The translations under genes and the position numbers were made by a program. A stretch of DNA of 64,000 nucleotides from Shinella zoogloeoides (GTDB taxonomy: Bacteria > Pseudomonadota > Alphaproteobacteria > Rhizobiales > Rhizobiaceae). The notes beneath the pieces are model-generated. The model was not told where the DNA came from. It made no database searches and saw only the letters and a list, made by a program, of their open reading frames with translations. The stretch lies in assembly GCF_022682305.1 (NCBI RefSeq), contig NZ_CP093528.1:186001-250000 (forward strand). The letters are read 5' to 3'. Below are positions 50,282 through 59,036 of the stretch, piece after piece; positions within the stretch are counted from its first letter, which is position 1, and every line of letters begins with the position of its first letter.

Positions 50282-51190
50282 ATGGACTACAATGCACCCT
50301 ATGGCAGCGCCGATCCGAATGCCGGCTATGTCGACCGTAACACCCCGGGCGCGGTCTCCGGTTCGAGGGTGCCGGCGGCCGCCGTCGAGATGCCGCAGCG
50401 CGAGATCGTCACCGTGATCAAGAATGCGGGTCTCACTCCGAACAAGGCAGACCCGACGCAACTCGACCAGGCGATCGATCAGAAGATTCTTGCTGCCACA
50501 GGCGGCGGCGGTGATGACAACTACGTCCTCATGACGCAAGCGCGCATCCGCCTGCCGATTTTTCCCGACATCCAGACATCCGATGGTCGGCTGCCTGTCG
50601 TCTCCCCTTCGGGCGGGCAGGTGCGCGTCCCGACCGGCTATGAGTTCCTGCATCGTGGCATCTTTTTGGTGACGACCGAGCAGATTGATTTCGCGACCGC
50701 GGCGAACAAGATCTATCACCTCCGCTGGAATCCGACTGACGGGTTCTCGCTGAAAGACCTCGCCGATGCAGGATACAATCCGTCCGCCGTGGCGGAGACC
50801 AACGCCGCGTTCGATAGCGGCTATGACGACATGCTCGTGGCGCGGGTGGTCACCAACTCCAGCAACGTGCCGACGATTACGAACCTGACTAACAAGCATG
50901 ATCTTCGAGCGACAGGTGAACTCAATACAGCGATGGACAACAGCGAATTCGACAACGATGCACTTCCGTCTCAGATCACTAAGTTCCGAACGATCTCACT
51001 GAATTGGGCCCGGTCGCCGCAAGCCTATTTGACCGCGGCGAACGATATCCGGCCTGATCATCGTGTCGTTACAGGCGCGTCCTCCATTGGTGAGTTCAGT
51101 ATTGGCGTGCGCGCTGACAGTCGATACAGCCTCGCACTGTGGGGGCAAGGCGACAATGATATTCGTATGGGCTGGGCTGCGAGGACATAA
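50282..51190 (+). CDS. Tail fibre-like protein
   Basis: This 302-residue protein has an N-terminal adaptor-like segment (YNAPYGSADPNAGYVDRNTPGAVSGSRVPAAAVEMPQREIV) common to rhizobial phage tail fibres, then a beta-rich shaft and a short end. It is probably the fibre or its adaptor. Confidence 0.75.
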   Translation: MDYNAPYGSADPNAGYVDRNTPGAVSGSRVPAAAVEMPQREIVTVIKNAGLTPNKADPTQLDQAIDQKILAATGGGGDDNYVLMTQARIRLPIFPDIQTSDGRLPVVSPSGGQVRVPTGYEFLHRGIFLVTTEQIDFATAANKIYHLRWNPTDGFSLKDLADAGYNPSAVAETNAAFDSGYDDMLVARVVTNSSNVPTITNLTNKHDLRATGELNTAMDNSEFDNDALPSQITKFRTISLNWARSPQAYLTAANDIRPDHRVVTGASSIGEFSIGVRADSRYSLALWGQGDNDIRMGWAART

Positions 51191-51192
51191 CG

Positions 51193-51978
51193 ATGGCCGT
51201 CAGGATTGACCACCTAAACCCGACCGCGCTGCCGTCTAGGCTCCATGAGGTTCCGGCAATTCGGGATGGGGTAACCGTTAAATTAACAATCTCTCAAATA
51301 CTTGAATTGCTTAATACTGAAGACATCAGCGGGCTATCTGACGCCTTGGAGACCAAAGCTGAAAAGGCTCTCATAATTTCTGCCGATGGTCTCGCTACTG
51401 GCGGTGGTGATATTTCCGAGAACCGCACAATCACGGTACCCAAAGCAAACACTTCGCAGGCGCAGGGCCGTACGAGTGACACCGTGGCGTTGACGCCACT
51501 AACGGGTGACAAGTTGGTGGCGGCGCGTGATTCCCTCAGTATTCACGTCCGAGACCAGAAAACGTCGGGAATGAGTGGCGGGGCGACAAGTTCGGGCGAC
51601 AACGTTCGTACTTTGAACACCGTTGTCACGAACGGGATACCTGGTGCCTCTCTTGCGTCCAACAAGATAACCCTTCCAGCCGGCGTCTACGAAGTGGAGA
51701 TCTCGGCGCCGGCTATCGCCGTCAACCGCCACAAGATCGACCTGCGCGACGCGGTGTCGCTCACATATCTCATGAATGGATCATCCGAGTATTCCCCGCC
51801 AGGATCATCGGCAACCAAGTCTATCATCAGTGATCGCTTGACTCTTGCAGCAACGACGCAGCTCGAAATCGTCCACGGCATGCAGACAGCCAACGCGGCC
51901 AATGGCTTCGGAGTGGAGGCAAGTTTGAGTGGTCGTCCTGAAGTATACACCAAAGCGAAGTTCTGGAAGGTCGATTAA
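51193..51978 (+). CDS. Tail fibre/receptor-binding candidate
   Basis: This 261-residue protein has a GGGDISENRTITVPKANTSQAQG shaft-type segment and a C-terminal beta-rich domain with ITLPAGVYEVEISAPAIAVNRHKI, resembling C1q/TNF-like or other jelly-roll receptor-binding tips. AT-richer than its neighbours, as for horizontally exchanged receptor-binding genes. It is not linked to the DGR by any repeat that I can see. Confidence 0.65.
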   Translation: MAVRIDHLNPTALPSRLHEVPAIRDGVTVKLTISQILELLNTEDISGLSDALETKAEKALIISADGLATGGGDISENRTITVPKANTSQAQGRTSDTVALTPLTGDKLVAARDSLSIHVRDQKTSGMSGGATSSGDNVRTLNTVVTNGIPGASLASNKITLPAGVYEVEISAPAIAVNRHKIDLRDAVSLTYLMNGSSEYSPPGSSATKSIISDRLTLAATTQLEIVHGMQTANAANGFGVEASLSGRPEVYTKAKFWKVD

Positions 51979-51979
51979 G

Positions 51980-52357
51980 ATGCCCCACGTTCTGATTGAA
52001 AATGGCATTGTTGTTCAACTCGACCTGACCGGAAATCCGCCAGATGGCTATATCGAATGCCCTGACGAGGTGCAGCCGGGATATACCTATGACGGCGAGA
52101 CGTGGGCCGCTCCGCCGATCCCGGGACCACCGGAGCCTGTCAGCATCGTTTACCCCGTCGATCTCTGGTCCCGCATGACTGACGCCGAGGCTGATGCGGT
52201 GGTGCAGGCGATGACGACTCAGCCGGTTCGAATCCAGAACATATTCCGCGCCGCTTCATCCTATCGTAGCGATCATGAGCTTTGGCCGCTGCTGGTCAGC
52301 GTGGCGACCAGTCTGTTCGGCTCCGAACGCGCGGCGGAAATCCTCGCCGCCTCCTGA
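51980..52357 (+). CDS. Tail fibre accessory/assembly protein
   Basis: This 125-residue protein begins MPHVLIENGIVVQLDLTGNPPDGYIECPDEVQPGYTYDG, reminiscent of the small tail fibre chaperones in Mu and rhizobial phages, with an acidic helical end. Position after the fibre genes supports it. Confidence 0.65.
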   Translation: MPHVLIENGIVVQLDLTGNPPDGYIECPDEVQPGYTYDGETWAAPPIPGPPEPVSIVYPVDLWSRMTDAEADAVVQAMTTQPVRIQNIFRAASSYRSDHELWPLLVSVATSLFGSERAAEILAAS

Positions 52358-52383
52358 CAGCTTTAACTCAACAGGACATTGTC

Positions 52384-52602
52384 ATGCGCCCCGTCGCTAA
52401 CTGGCGGGCGGTGCTTCGCTATGCGTGGTCCATCCGCCTCATCGCCCTCGCCGGCATTCTTTCCGGCATCGAAGTCGCCCTGCCGCTGGCGGGCGACGTG
52501 CTTCCCATCCCGACCGGCCTCTTTGCCGGGCTTTCCCTCCTCGTCACCGCAGCGGCATTCGTCGCCCGAATTGTCGCGCAGAAAGGAATTTCCGATGAGT
52601 AA
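52384..52602 (+). CDS. Putative holin
   Basis: This 72-residue protein has two hydrophobic segments (SIRLIALAGILSGIEVALPL and GLFAGLSLLVTAAAFVARIV) separated by a short loop, and lies immediately upstream of the endolysin, overlapping its start. The topology fits a class II holin, which opens the inner membrane at lysis time. Confidence 0.75.
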   Translation: MRPVANWRAVLRYAWSIRLIALAGILSGIEVALPLAGDVLPIPTGLFAGLSLLVTAAAFVARIVAQKGISDE

Positions 52603-53098
52603 GCGCGCGAAGGCGGCTCTCGCCTCCGGTCTCGGTGTCGTCGCCCTGGTCGCGACCTATCTGGCCGGACCTTGGGAGGGCAAAGAGAACCTTGCCTATT
52701 ATGACCGGCTGGGGAAGGTCTGGACCGTCTGCCACGGCGAGACGAAGGATGTGAAGGCTGGCGATCGCCACAGCGACCAGGAATGCCTGCGGATGCTCTA
52801 TGAGCGGCTGGAGCGCGACTATCGCCGACCGCTGGCAAAGTGCATCGGCAATTTCGACACCCTGCCGCTCGGCCTCCAGGCCTCGTTGCTCGACGCCGGC
52901 TACAATGTCGGGGTTGCGGCGATCTGCAAGTCGACGGCCGCCAAGCGTGCCATGGCGAAAAACTATCGGGGCGCTTGCGAGGCGGTCGCCTGGTTCAATC
53001 GTGCCGGCGGCAAAGTCATCGAAGGGTTGAAGCGTCGGCGGGAATACGGCGACGCGACGCGGATCGGTGAACTCGAACTCTGCCTTGCAGGGTTGTAG
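52595..53098 (+). CDS. Signal-arrest-release endolysin (GH24 lysozyme)
   Basis: This 167-residue protein has an N-terminal transmembrane anchor (ALASGLGVVALVATYLAG) rich in Gly and Ala, consistent with a SAR signal, followed by a GH24 lysozyme domain with catalytic triad-like E28, D37 and T44 (WEGKENLAYYDRLGKVWT). A pinholin mechanism may operate. Start overlaps the holin. Confidence 0.85.
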   Translation: MSKRAKAALASGLGVVALVATYLAGPWEGKENLAYYDRLGKVWTVCHGETKDVKAGDRHSDQECLRMLYERLERDYRRPLAKCIGNFDTLPLGLQASLLDAGYNVGVAAICKSTAAKRAMAKNYRGACEAVAWFNRAGGKVIEGLKRRREYGDATRIGELELCLAGL

Positions 53099-53100
53099 CT

Positions 53101-53547
53101 ATGCCGTCACTCTTCGCGCTCGCGCGCTTCCTTGGGCTGCAAGGCCTGATCATCGTCGCCGTGCTGATCTTCTACGAAGGATTACCCGGCGCGAATTATC
53201 TGACGCCCTACCTGCGGTTCGTTCCGGCTGTCGGTCCTATGGTCGATGACCTGGCGCAAGGCCGTGTCGGCCGGGTGCGCAACGCCGGCCGGCTGGAGGA
53301 GCGGCTTGTCTGGCAAGAGGGGCAGCGCCGCGCCGAGTTGGCACGGGCCGCTGCGCGCGCCGAGGCACAAGTGAAGATCGACGCGGTAGAGCGGGACTAC
53401 CTCGCTCGCCAATCGACCGATGCTGTCCGCATTTCCGAACTGGAGAAAGCCCTTGAAGACGAACAGACGAGCGTTCCTGCTCCTGGTTGTGGTCCTGCCG
53501 TGTCTCGCCGGCTGCGCGACATCCTCGATGCCATCGGGCGGGATTGA
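53101..53547 (+). CDS. Inner-membrane spanin (Rz-like)
   Basis: This 148-residue protein has an N-terminal membrane segment (LGLQGLIIVAVLIFYEG) and a long periplasmic coiled coil (RRAELARAAARAEAQVKIDAVERDYLARQ), the spanin layout. It pairs with the lipoprotein encoded out of frame inside its 3' end. Confidence 0.78.
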   Translation: MPSLFALARFLGLQGLIIVAVLIFYEGLPGANYLTPYLRFVPAVGPMVDDLAQGRVGRVRNAGRLEERLVWQEGQRRAELARAAARAEAQVKIDAVERDYLARQSTDAVRISELEKALEDEQTSVPAPGCGPAVSRRLRDILDAIGRD

Positions 53548-53734
53548 TCCGGCCGTAATCCCGCAGAGCCTGAAACAGGCGTGCCGGCCGGTAGTCGATC
53601 TCCCGGAAGGAGCGCTGTCGTCGACAACCACCGAGCGGCTTTGGGGTCAGGACAGGGCGGCACTTGGGGAGTGTCGGCGACGGCATGCGGCGCTGGTGAA
53701 ATCCATTGATGCGGTCGAGGAGCAAATGAAATGA
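53453..53734 (+). CDS. Outer-membrane spanin lipoprotein (Rz1-like), embedded
   Basis: This product of about 93 residues has a lipobox LPCLAGC after a hydrophobic segment. It starts at a TTG (53453, GGAGAA upstream) inside the Rz frame and overlaps it by 95 bp, the classic nested Rz/Rz1 arrangement. An ATG at 53420 is the alternative start. Confidence 0.78.
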   Translation: MKTNRRAFLLLVVVLPCLAGCATSSMPSGGIDPAVIPQSLKQACRPVVDLPEGALSSTTTERLWGQDRAALGECRRRHAALVKSIDAVEEQMK

Positions 53735-54072
53735 GTCCACCCGAGATTGACGCCGCCGTACATCAGCAGCTCGGCGCGCTGGACGCGAAGATGGATCGCG
53801 TTCTGGCAGATCAGGACCAAGCTCGTGCTGACCGTAAGCAGCAATACTCCAAGCTGGAGAACCTTGAGCGTCGGCTGGATGATGTCGACAGGAAATCAGA
53901 GGCCCTGAAGAGCCAGCTCACCCAGGTGAAAACCACGACAGAGGAGATCGACCGCTGGAAGGAGCGGTTTTTGGGGATGCGTATGCTGATTGTGTTCGTT
54001 GCGGCCACATTCGGTGCAACGCTGGGAGCGTTCGGCAAATGGGTAGCCATCAAGCTCGGGTGGTCTGGCTAG
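53731..54072 (+). CDS. Coiled-coil membrane protein (DUF1515-like)
   Basis: This 113-residue protein has a long coiled coil (QQYSKLENLERRLDDVDRKSEALKSQLTQV) and a C-terminal transmembrane helix (MLIVFVAATFGATLGAFG). DUF1515-like proteins are common at the end of lysis cassettes in rhizobial phages. Starts by ATGA overlap with Rz1. Confidence 0.65.
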   Translation: MSPPEIDAAVHQQLGALDAKMDRVLADQDQARADRKQQYSKLENLERRLDDVDRKSEALKSQLTQVKTTTEEIDRWKERFLGMRMLIVFVAATFGATLGAFGKWVAIKLGWSG

Positions 54073-54200
54073 ACGGGACCCCACATCATCCAGGCTGCGG
54101 CGAAATTCAGGGTGCCTGCCGCAAACATCACCCAGATCGTCGGCCGCTTGAAAGCGAGAACAGCGGACAGGATGGCTAGTGCAGATATGAGATAGGTCAT
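54069..54200 (-). CDS. Small membrane peptide, convergent with the lysis operon
   Basis: This 43-residue product (MTYLISALAILSAVLAFK, then TIWVMFAAGTLNFAAAWMMW) has two short transmembrane stretches. It lies leftward next to the SRAP gene (start three bases before the SRAP stop), so it may be co-transcribed with it. No homology evidence. Confidence 0.5.
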   Translation of the reverse strand: MTYLISALAILSAVLAFKRPTIWVMFAAGTLNFAAAWMMWGPV

Positions 54201-54203
54201 CGG

Positions 54204-54851
54204 TTATAGCAGCCTCCGCTCAACTTCTGGCTCGCTCTTCTTGCGCACCCACAGCTCCGATGTTTTCTCCATGACGATCTCGTCGGCAGGGAAAACACGC
54301 TTCTGGAATGCGACCGCATCCTCAAAGCTTCCATGAAGCCATTGATCGTACTCATCGCGGTGGAGCAGCACCGGCATCCGGTCATGCACAGCTGTCACGG
54401 CTTCATTGGCGTCGGTCATCACGCCGGAGTAGACCGGTCCCCACTCGTCGCTGACCCGCCAAAGACCCGCCCAGGCAAAAATGGGCTCATCCCTCAAGCT
54501 GAACCACGTCCTCGTCATCTTGCCCTTCACACCCTCGGCCTCGGCGAAAGCTGTTAGCGGGATTAGGCAGCGCCACTGCGGTTTCCGCGCCAATCCGACC
54601 CACATTGGCTTGTTCAGGTCAGCGATGTTATTGACCGGCTTGGGCTTGGCGTCCGGCTTCATTCCCTTCAGTCGCAACGGGAAGCCCCACGTCATCGATT
54701 GCAAGATCGGTGCGCCATCCTCTTCTCGGACGACTAACCCCGGAGTTCCGGGATAAATCTCGTCAGGCGCATTCGAACTCGTAGCAGTCGCCACACGGAA
54801 GTGAGATGCGATCTCCTCCGCGGATTTCTTCATATTGTAGAGATTGCACAT
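54204..54851 (-). CDS. SOS response-associated peptidase-like protein (SRAP/YedK/HMCES)
   Basis: This 215-residue SRAP-fold protein starts directly with the catalytic Cys2 (MCNLYNMKKS) and has PVNNIADLNKPMWVGLARKPQWRCLIPLTAFAE and the VHDRMPVLL (His) block. SRAP proteins form thiazolidine crosslinks with abasic sites in single-stranded DNA. Start at 54851 is dictated by Cys2. It lies leftward, outside the lysis operon, so it may be expressed in the lysogen. Confidence 0.88.
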   Translation of the reverse strand: MCNLYNMKKSAEEIASHFRVATATSSNAPDEIYPGTPGLVVREEDGAPILQSMTWGFPLRLKGMKPDAKPKPVNNIADLNKPMWVGLARKPQWRCLIPLTAFAEAEGVKGKMTRTWFSLRDEPIFAWAGLWRVSDEWGPVYSGVMTDANEAVTAVHDRMPVLLHRDEYDQWLHGSFEDAVAFQKRVFPADEIVMEKTSELWVRKKSEPEVERRLL

Positions 54852-54915
54852 ATTGGCCTCCCCGCTCGTCAAAAGGATAGGGTGGGACATTCAGCCCGGC
54901 AAGGCCGCCCTTTGC

Positions 54916-55257
54916 CTAGCGCTTCGCCGGCCACTTGGCCATGCGCTCTTCCAGATCGCGAATTACCTTGGCGACCAGCGGCGGTCGTGGGCCAGTCGCG
55001 AGGCAGCCGGCATCGTACCAGTCCTCGACGCGTTTCGCCGCTTCAGCTGCCGTCTCCTCCCATCCCCTATCAGGGAGCGGCCTTTCGAACCCCCACCAGC
55101 ATGAACAATTTCGCGCCCATAAATACGTGCCGGCCTTCGGACTTGTCACGTCCAGGTGAATCCGCCCAATCGTAAGCCGGTCATGTTGGGCGATCCAGTC
55201 CTTCCTATCCTCGCCGGGCCACGTAACGCGCCACTCGTACTTCCGCTGCCAGGTCAT
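54916..55257 (-). CDS. Phage hypothetical protein
   Basis: This 113-residue, Trp-rich basic protein (MTWQRKYEWRVTWPGEDRKDWIAQHDRLTIGRIHLD) is not recognised. Its start overlaps the end of the upstream gene (ATGA). Confidence 0.6.
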   Translation of the reverse strand: MTWQRKYEWRVTWPGEDRKDWIAQHDRLTIGRIHLDVTSPKAGTYLWARNCSCWWGFERPLPDRGWEETAAEAAKRVEDWYDAGCLATGPRPPLVAKVIRDLEERMAKWPAKR

Positions 55258-55508
55258 CGCGCCATCTGCCTTACGATCCACCTGTTCGTTCCCTTGTTGC
55301 CGCATCCCTTGCAGCGAAGGAGCGATTCCCTCTGGTGGATGTAGGTGTGGTCGCCAAACCGACGCCCTAGCTCCCAGCGATCAACCCAGCCTTCGCGCTC
55401 GCACTTCGAGCATCGGCCGCCAAGCTCGTACCATTCGATGAGGTTTCGGAACGTGGCTCGGTCATTCCCGAATATGCCATCAAGAAGCTGTGGTTCTGCT
55501 TTGCGCAT
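55254..55508 (-). CDS. Small zinc-ribbon-like phage protein
   Basis: This 84-residue protein has two CxxC pairs (CSKCEREG and CKGCGNKG), typical of a small zinc ribbon, with RNLIEWYELGG before them. It is the last gene before the right att site; the start at 55508 uses the second Met. Confidence 0.6.
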   Translation of the reverse strand: MRKAEPQLLDGIFGNDRATFRNLIEWYELGGRCSKCEREGWVDRWELGRRFGDHTYIHQRESLLRCKGCGNKGTNRWIVRQMAR

Positions 55509-55707
55509 GCGGCATCTCCATCCGAAGGGCCGCATCCTTCGTTCTCTATGTGTTCACGTTCCCCTGTGGAGTAAATGATTGAGATATGAGGTAGAGTCAA
55601 GCCGGCATGCACTGACAGAAACCTGACAGATACTTGAGAACAGATCGTGAAGTTTCTGTCATCGACATCGGATGAAGCGCCTGATTATCAGGCGTTCTGC
55701 GTTCCAT

Positions 55708-55764
55708 CACTCCCTTGGTAAGGGAGAGGCCGAGAGTTCAAATCTCTCTAGCAGCACCATTCTT
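55708..55764 (+). repeat. Prophage attR / left end of the second island (57-bp direct repeat)
   Basis: Exact copy of 11894-11950: anticodon arm and T arm of tRNA-Thr and the CCA. It lacks the 5' half of the tRNA, so it is not a functional gene. It is also the left boundary of the second island. Confidence 0.95.
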
Positions 55765-55838
55765 CTCCGTTGTTTTTCAAATAGTTGAATGATGGCAAGC
55801 CGTTGAGGTGGCCCGACTCCTATACAAGGGTCGTGTAC

Positions 55839-57131
55839 ATGGTGCTTCGAATGGCGAATCCGACCAAGAATAAACACGGGGTCTATATGTACGCCGTGCG
55901 CGTTCCTACCGATCTCGTTGAGGCCGTGGGGAAGCGGGTCTACTCGATTTCATTGCGGACAAAAGACCCTAAAATCGCTCGCGAACGCTTCAACGCGATG
56001 GTGGCGCAGAAAGATCGCGAACACGCTGCCCTGCGCCGAGCGCCTGAAGCCATTTCTTTCGCGTCTATTGTGGCCATGGCTGGCGAGGTCTACCGCGAGC
56101 AGAGGGCTAATGCCGAGGTGGCAGCGGGGCCGGGTGATTTGGGGATGATCTGGGAAGCTCTCAACGCCCGTGCTGAGAACCGCCCTTGGCTGGCAGAAGT
56201 CGCCGATGCAAAGTTGTTGGAACACGGCCTGTCTGGCGATCAGCGTAGCCGTGAGCTTCTTGCGGAGAAGGTGGCCGATGCGTTCCGCAGCCTTGCGGGG
56301 GAGGTCTCCAAGATGGAGCGTGGGGACTTCTCCCCCGACCCAAACCTGTCCAAGTTCTCGGCAGCGGAAGCGGCCAAGCCGACGAAAGGCACCGCCGTTA
56401 CGGAGTTGCTGGCCCTGTGGGAGCGGGAGCATTTGGCCCACGGCAGGGCCGCAAAGACCACCGCCGACTATCGGAACATCGTGAAGCATTTCACCAAGCA
56501 CGTCGGCCATGACGACGCCAGCAGGGTGACGCGCGGCATAATCAAAAACTTCTGTGACCATTTGGTACATGAGAAGGGTCTATCCGCGAAGACGGTCAAC
56601 GGCCGCTACCTGACCTGCCTAAAGGCAATCTTCCGGGTGGGCTATGAGCGCGAGCTGATCGACCACAATCCAGCCGCAGCCGTTCAACAGAAGGTCGTAA
56701 AGAAGGCGCAGAGCCGCCCACCGGGCTTCACTGACGCAGAGGCCAAACTGATCCTATCCCTTGCCAACCGGGCCATGCTGCCCCCGTCTGACGGGTCCAG
56801 AGACCGGCGCTCCATGCATAACAAGCGAGTCGCCAGGTGGGTGCCTTGGGTCTTGTGCTACACGGGCGCGCGGGTTGCTGAGATAACGCAGTTGCGCAAA
56901 GAGGATGTGCAGGAGACGGAAGGCGTCCCGTTCATTCGGATCACGCCTGAGGCCGGGAGCGTGAAGACCGGGCAATATCGTGACGTGCCGCTACATCCAC
57001 ATCTTGTCGAGATGGGTTTCCTTGATTTCGTCCGAGCGTCACCAGAGGGGCCGCTGTTCTATGAGGCCAAGACCGAAGCCAAGCGCAAAGGCAAGGGAAT
57101 CACGCAACCGCAGTGGGCTGGCAATGAGCTA
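55839..57131 (+). pseudogene. Truncated tyrosine integrase of the second island
   Basis: About 430 residues of a DUF6538/tyrosine-recombinase-like integrase (NKHGVYMYAVRVPTDLVEAVGKRVYSIS, then the catalytic Arg region CYTGARVAEITQLRKED) run up to a TA immediately before the IS at 57132. The HxxR box and nucleophilic tyrosine are missing; the stop at 57216-57218 lies in the IS. Start at 55839 is preferred over 55785. Confidence 0.88.
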
Positions 57132-57148
57132 GGCTCAGGACTCGTTGA

Positions 57149-57538
57149 TCAGAGCCAGAAGATAACGGTTGCAGCGAGAGCGATGGCGGAGAGAAAGGCC
57201 ATTGGGCATCTGTCGTAGCGCGTAGCGACACGCCGCCAGTCTTTGAGACGCCCGAACATGATCTCGATCCGGTTGCGCCGTTTGTAGCGGCGTTTGTCGT
57301 ATTTGATGGTCTTGTTGCGGGATTTGCGACCCGGAATGCAGGGCGTGATCCCCTTCGCCTGTAACGCGTTACGATACCAGTCGGCATCATAGCCACGGTC
57401 GGCCAGCAGCCACTTGGCCTTGGGAAGCTCATCAAGCAAGGCGGCAGCACCGGTGTAATCGCTGACCTGACCGGCTGTTATGAAGAAACTGATCGGGCGA
57501 CCACTCGCATCCGTTACGGCATGAAGCTTGGTGTTCAT
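57149..57538 (-). CDS. IS5-family transposase, second frame (orfB)
   Basis: This 129-residue C-terminal part has MNTKLHAVTDASGRPISFFITAGQVSDYTGA (DDE second Asp region) and RNRIEMFGRLKDWRRVATRYDR-type end (E). IS427-group elements express the full transposase by frameshift from orfA. Confidence 0.85.
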   Translation of the reverse strand: MNTKLHAVTDASGRPISFFITAGQVSDYTGAAALLDELPKAKWLLADRGYDADWYRNALQAKGITPCIPGRKSRNKTIKYDKRRYKRRNRIEIMFGRLKDWRRVATRYDRCPMAFLSAIALAATVIFWL

Positions 57539-57558
57539 GCCGCCTTTCGTGCGTCCGA

Positions 57559-57909
57559 TCAGGCGGCCCGCGCCCCCTTTTTTACCCGCAGGCTGGAAGC
57601 CGTGCGGTGGGCCTTGAGATAGGTCGCGTCGATCATAATCGTCTTGCGATCCGTTGCCTCAGGCAAAGCCAAGCCTTCCATCATCTGGATAAAGATGCCC
57701 TTGTCGCCCCAGCGCTTCCAGCGGTTATAAAGCGTCTTGGCCGGGCCATATTCCTTCGGCGCATCGCACCACCGGAGACCGTTGCGGTTGACGAAAATGA
57801 TGCCGCTCAGAACGCGTCGGTCATCAACGCGCTGGCGACCATGGCTCTTGGGAAAATAAGGCTGAAGACGGGCCATCTGCTCGTCCGTCAGCCAAAACAA
57901 ATTACTCAT
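57559..57909 (-). CDS. IS5-family transposase, first frame (orfA)
   Basis: This 116-residue N-terminal part (DEQMARLQPYFPKSHGRQRVDDRRVLSGIIFVNRNGLRW, MIDATYLKAHRTA with the first Asp) ends before the second frame. Together they make one DDE transposase. Confidence 0.85.
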   Translation of the reverse strand: MSNLFWLTDEQMARLQPYFPKSHGRQRVDDRRVLSGIIFVNRNGLRWCDAPKEYGPAKTLYNRWKRWGDKGIFIQMMEGLALPEATDRKTIMIDATYLKAHRTASSLRVKKGARAA

Positions 57910-57973
57910 CAGTCGGGCTCCTATACGCCCGTCTGAATCACAGCCGTCAGTTCAAATCAATGGGTCCTGACCC

Positions 57974-58934
57974 TAGCGCTGCCTGACTTTCAGCGCGATT
58001 TTGTATGGTCTCCTACCCAGGTTGTTGATCTATTAGAAAGTATAGCTCGAGAATGGCCAATAGGCTCGCTGCTTCTCCTAAAGGGGCCGCAGCCGTTTGC
58101 TTTTAGGTCAATTGATTCCGCACCTGACGTACTGCATCCAGAGCTTGACCTCTATGTTTTGGATGGGCAGCAGCGGGTCACCTCAGTCTATCACGCAATC
58201 CAGAATGTCTCACCATTCGTCTATTTTGTAGATTTCGCTAATGCCACTAGAGAAGACGACGAAGTAATATCTTGGGACCGGCGCATAAGGTTTGAGCGCA
58301 AGTATAAAACGCTTGAAAGCAGAGCGGAAGCTGGGGTCGCGCTGGTATGCGATTTTTGGGACAATGAGCGGTTTCATGCTTGGCTAGACCGCATCGCTGA
58401 CGCTCAGCGTCGGAATGAGTTCGTCAGCTTCCGCGAACGGCGTCTCGGAGGCCTCCAGTCAAAAGTCTATAAACTGTTAGCGACTGAGTTGGAGCAGGGA
58501 ATCGAACTTGAAGCGCTGGCTAAGATTTTCGAGACTCTAAATAAAACAGGTGTGAGACTTAACGCCTTCGATCTTTTGGTTGCAAAGCTCTACCCTCCAC
58601 CGACTAGCTTTAATCTTCGGGAAAAGTGGGATAGCGCCAAGAGAGATAGTCAAGTTCTTTCGAAGTTCGACCCTGATGGGCTCGAAATAGTTAAGATGAT
58701 AGCGCTTTTGGTCCGTGGCCGAAAAGGGAGATCCTTCTCCAAGGGTGTTCGGCAGGGCGATGTCCTCTCATTGGACCCGCAGTTGATATCGCGTTACTGG
58801 GATGATGCTGTCTCTCTTTACGTCAGAGCACTCACAAAAATGCAGGAGTTTGGAGTTGTCGCGTCGTACCTTGTACCAAATTGGTCGATGGTGCTGGGGT
58901 TGGCGGGATGTTTGGAGTACGGCTTTGAGGCTAG
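57974..58934 (+). pseudogene. DUF262 (GmrS-like) protein fragment
   Basis: In frame from the IS boundary the text reads LPDFQRDFVWSPTQVVDLLESI and LDGQQRVTSV, the DUF262/ParB-like nuclease motifs (DGQQR), so the N-terminus lies beyond the deletion. The visible ORF starts at 58159. It is cut at 58934 by the IS3-family element. Such proteins form part of type IV restriction (GmrSD) or related defence systems. The gene is dead. Confidence 0.8.
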
Positions 58935-59036
58935 TGAACCGCACCGGGTTTGCCGGAGACCCCAACTTGTGAGAAGTAGGGTCTATGAACCGCACCGGGT
59001 TTGCCGGAGACCCCAACTTGTGAGAAGTAGGGTCTA
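58935..59036 (+). repeat. Tandem duplication of the IS3-family left end (2 x 51 bp)
   Basis: The 51-bp segment beginning TGAACCGCACCGGG occurs twice in direct tandem (58935 and 58986) with identical sequence and runs up to the orfA start. It is the left terminal inverted repeat plus leader region of the element. Confidence 0.9.

Larger units (their letters stand above)
11894..55764. mobile_element. Complete-looking prophage with lambda-like head and Mu-like contractile tail
   Basis: It is bounded by the 57-bp att repeats. Contents in order are integrase and early leftward genes including a DGR, repressor and control region, methyltransferases and replication genes, NusG-like factor, head, sheath/tube, tape measure, baseplate, fibres, lysis genes and a short leftward block with an SRAP gene. 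All essential myovirus modules are present and none of the major ones is visibly broken, so the phage may be inducible. Confidence 0.93.
57132..57973 (-). mobile_element. IS5-family (IS427-like) insertion sequence
   Basis: The ends carry related inverted repeats (GGCTCAGGAC / GGGTCAGGAC when read inward) over about 20 bp, flanked by TA on both sides. Total 842 bp with two transposase frames on the minus strand. Flanking genes do not match each other, so the insertion is coupled to a deletion. Confidence 0.85.

Noticed and set aside
50282..52357. A third DGR target among the tail-fibre genes
   Set aside because: I found no segment resembling the TR (for example the GGSW or GVRAACD-encoding bases) in these genes.
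55708..55764. Extra tRNA-Thr genes at the second and third att copies
   Set aside because: Only the 3' part of the tRNA is present, with no acceptor 5' strand or D arm.
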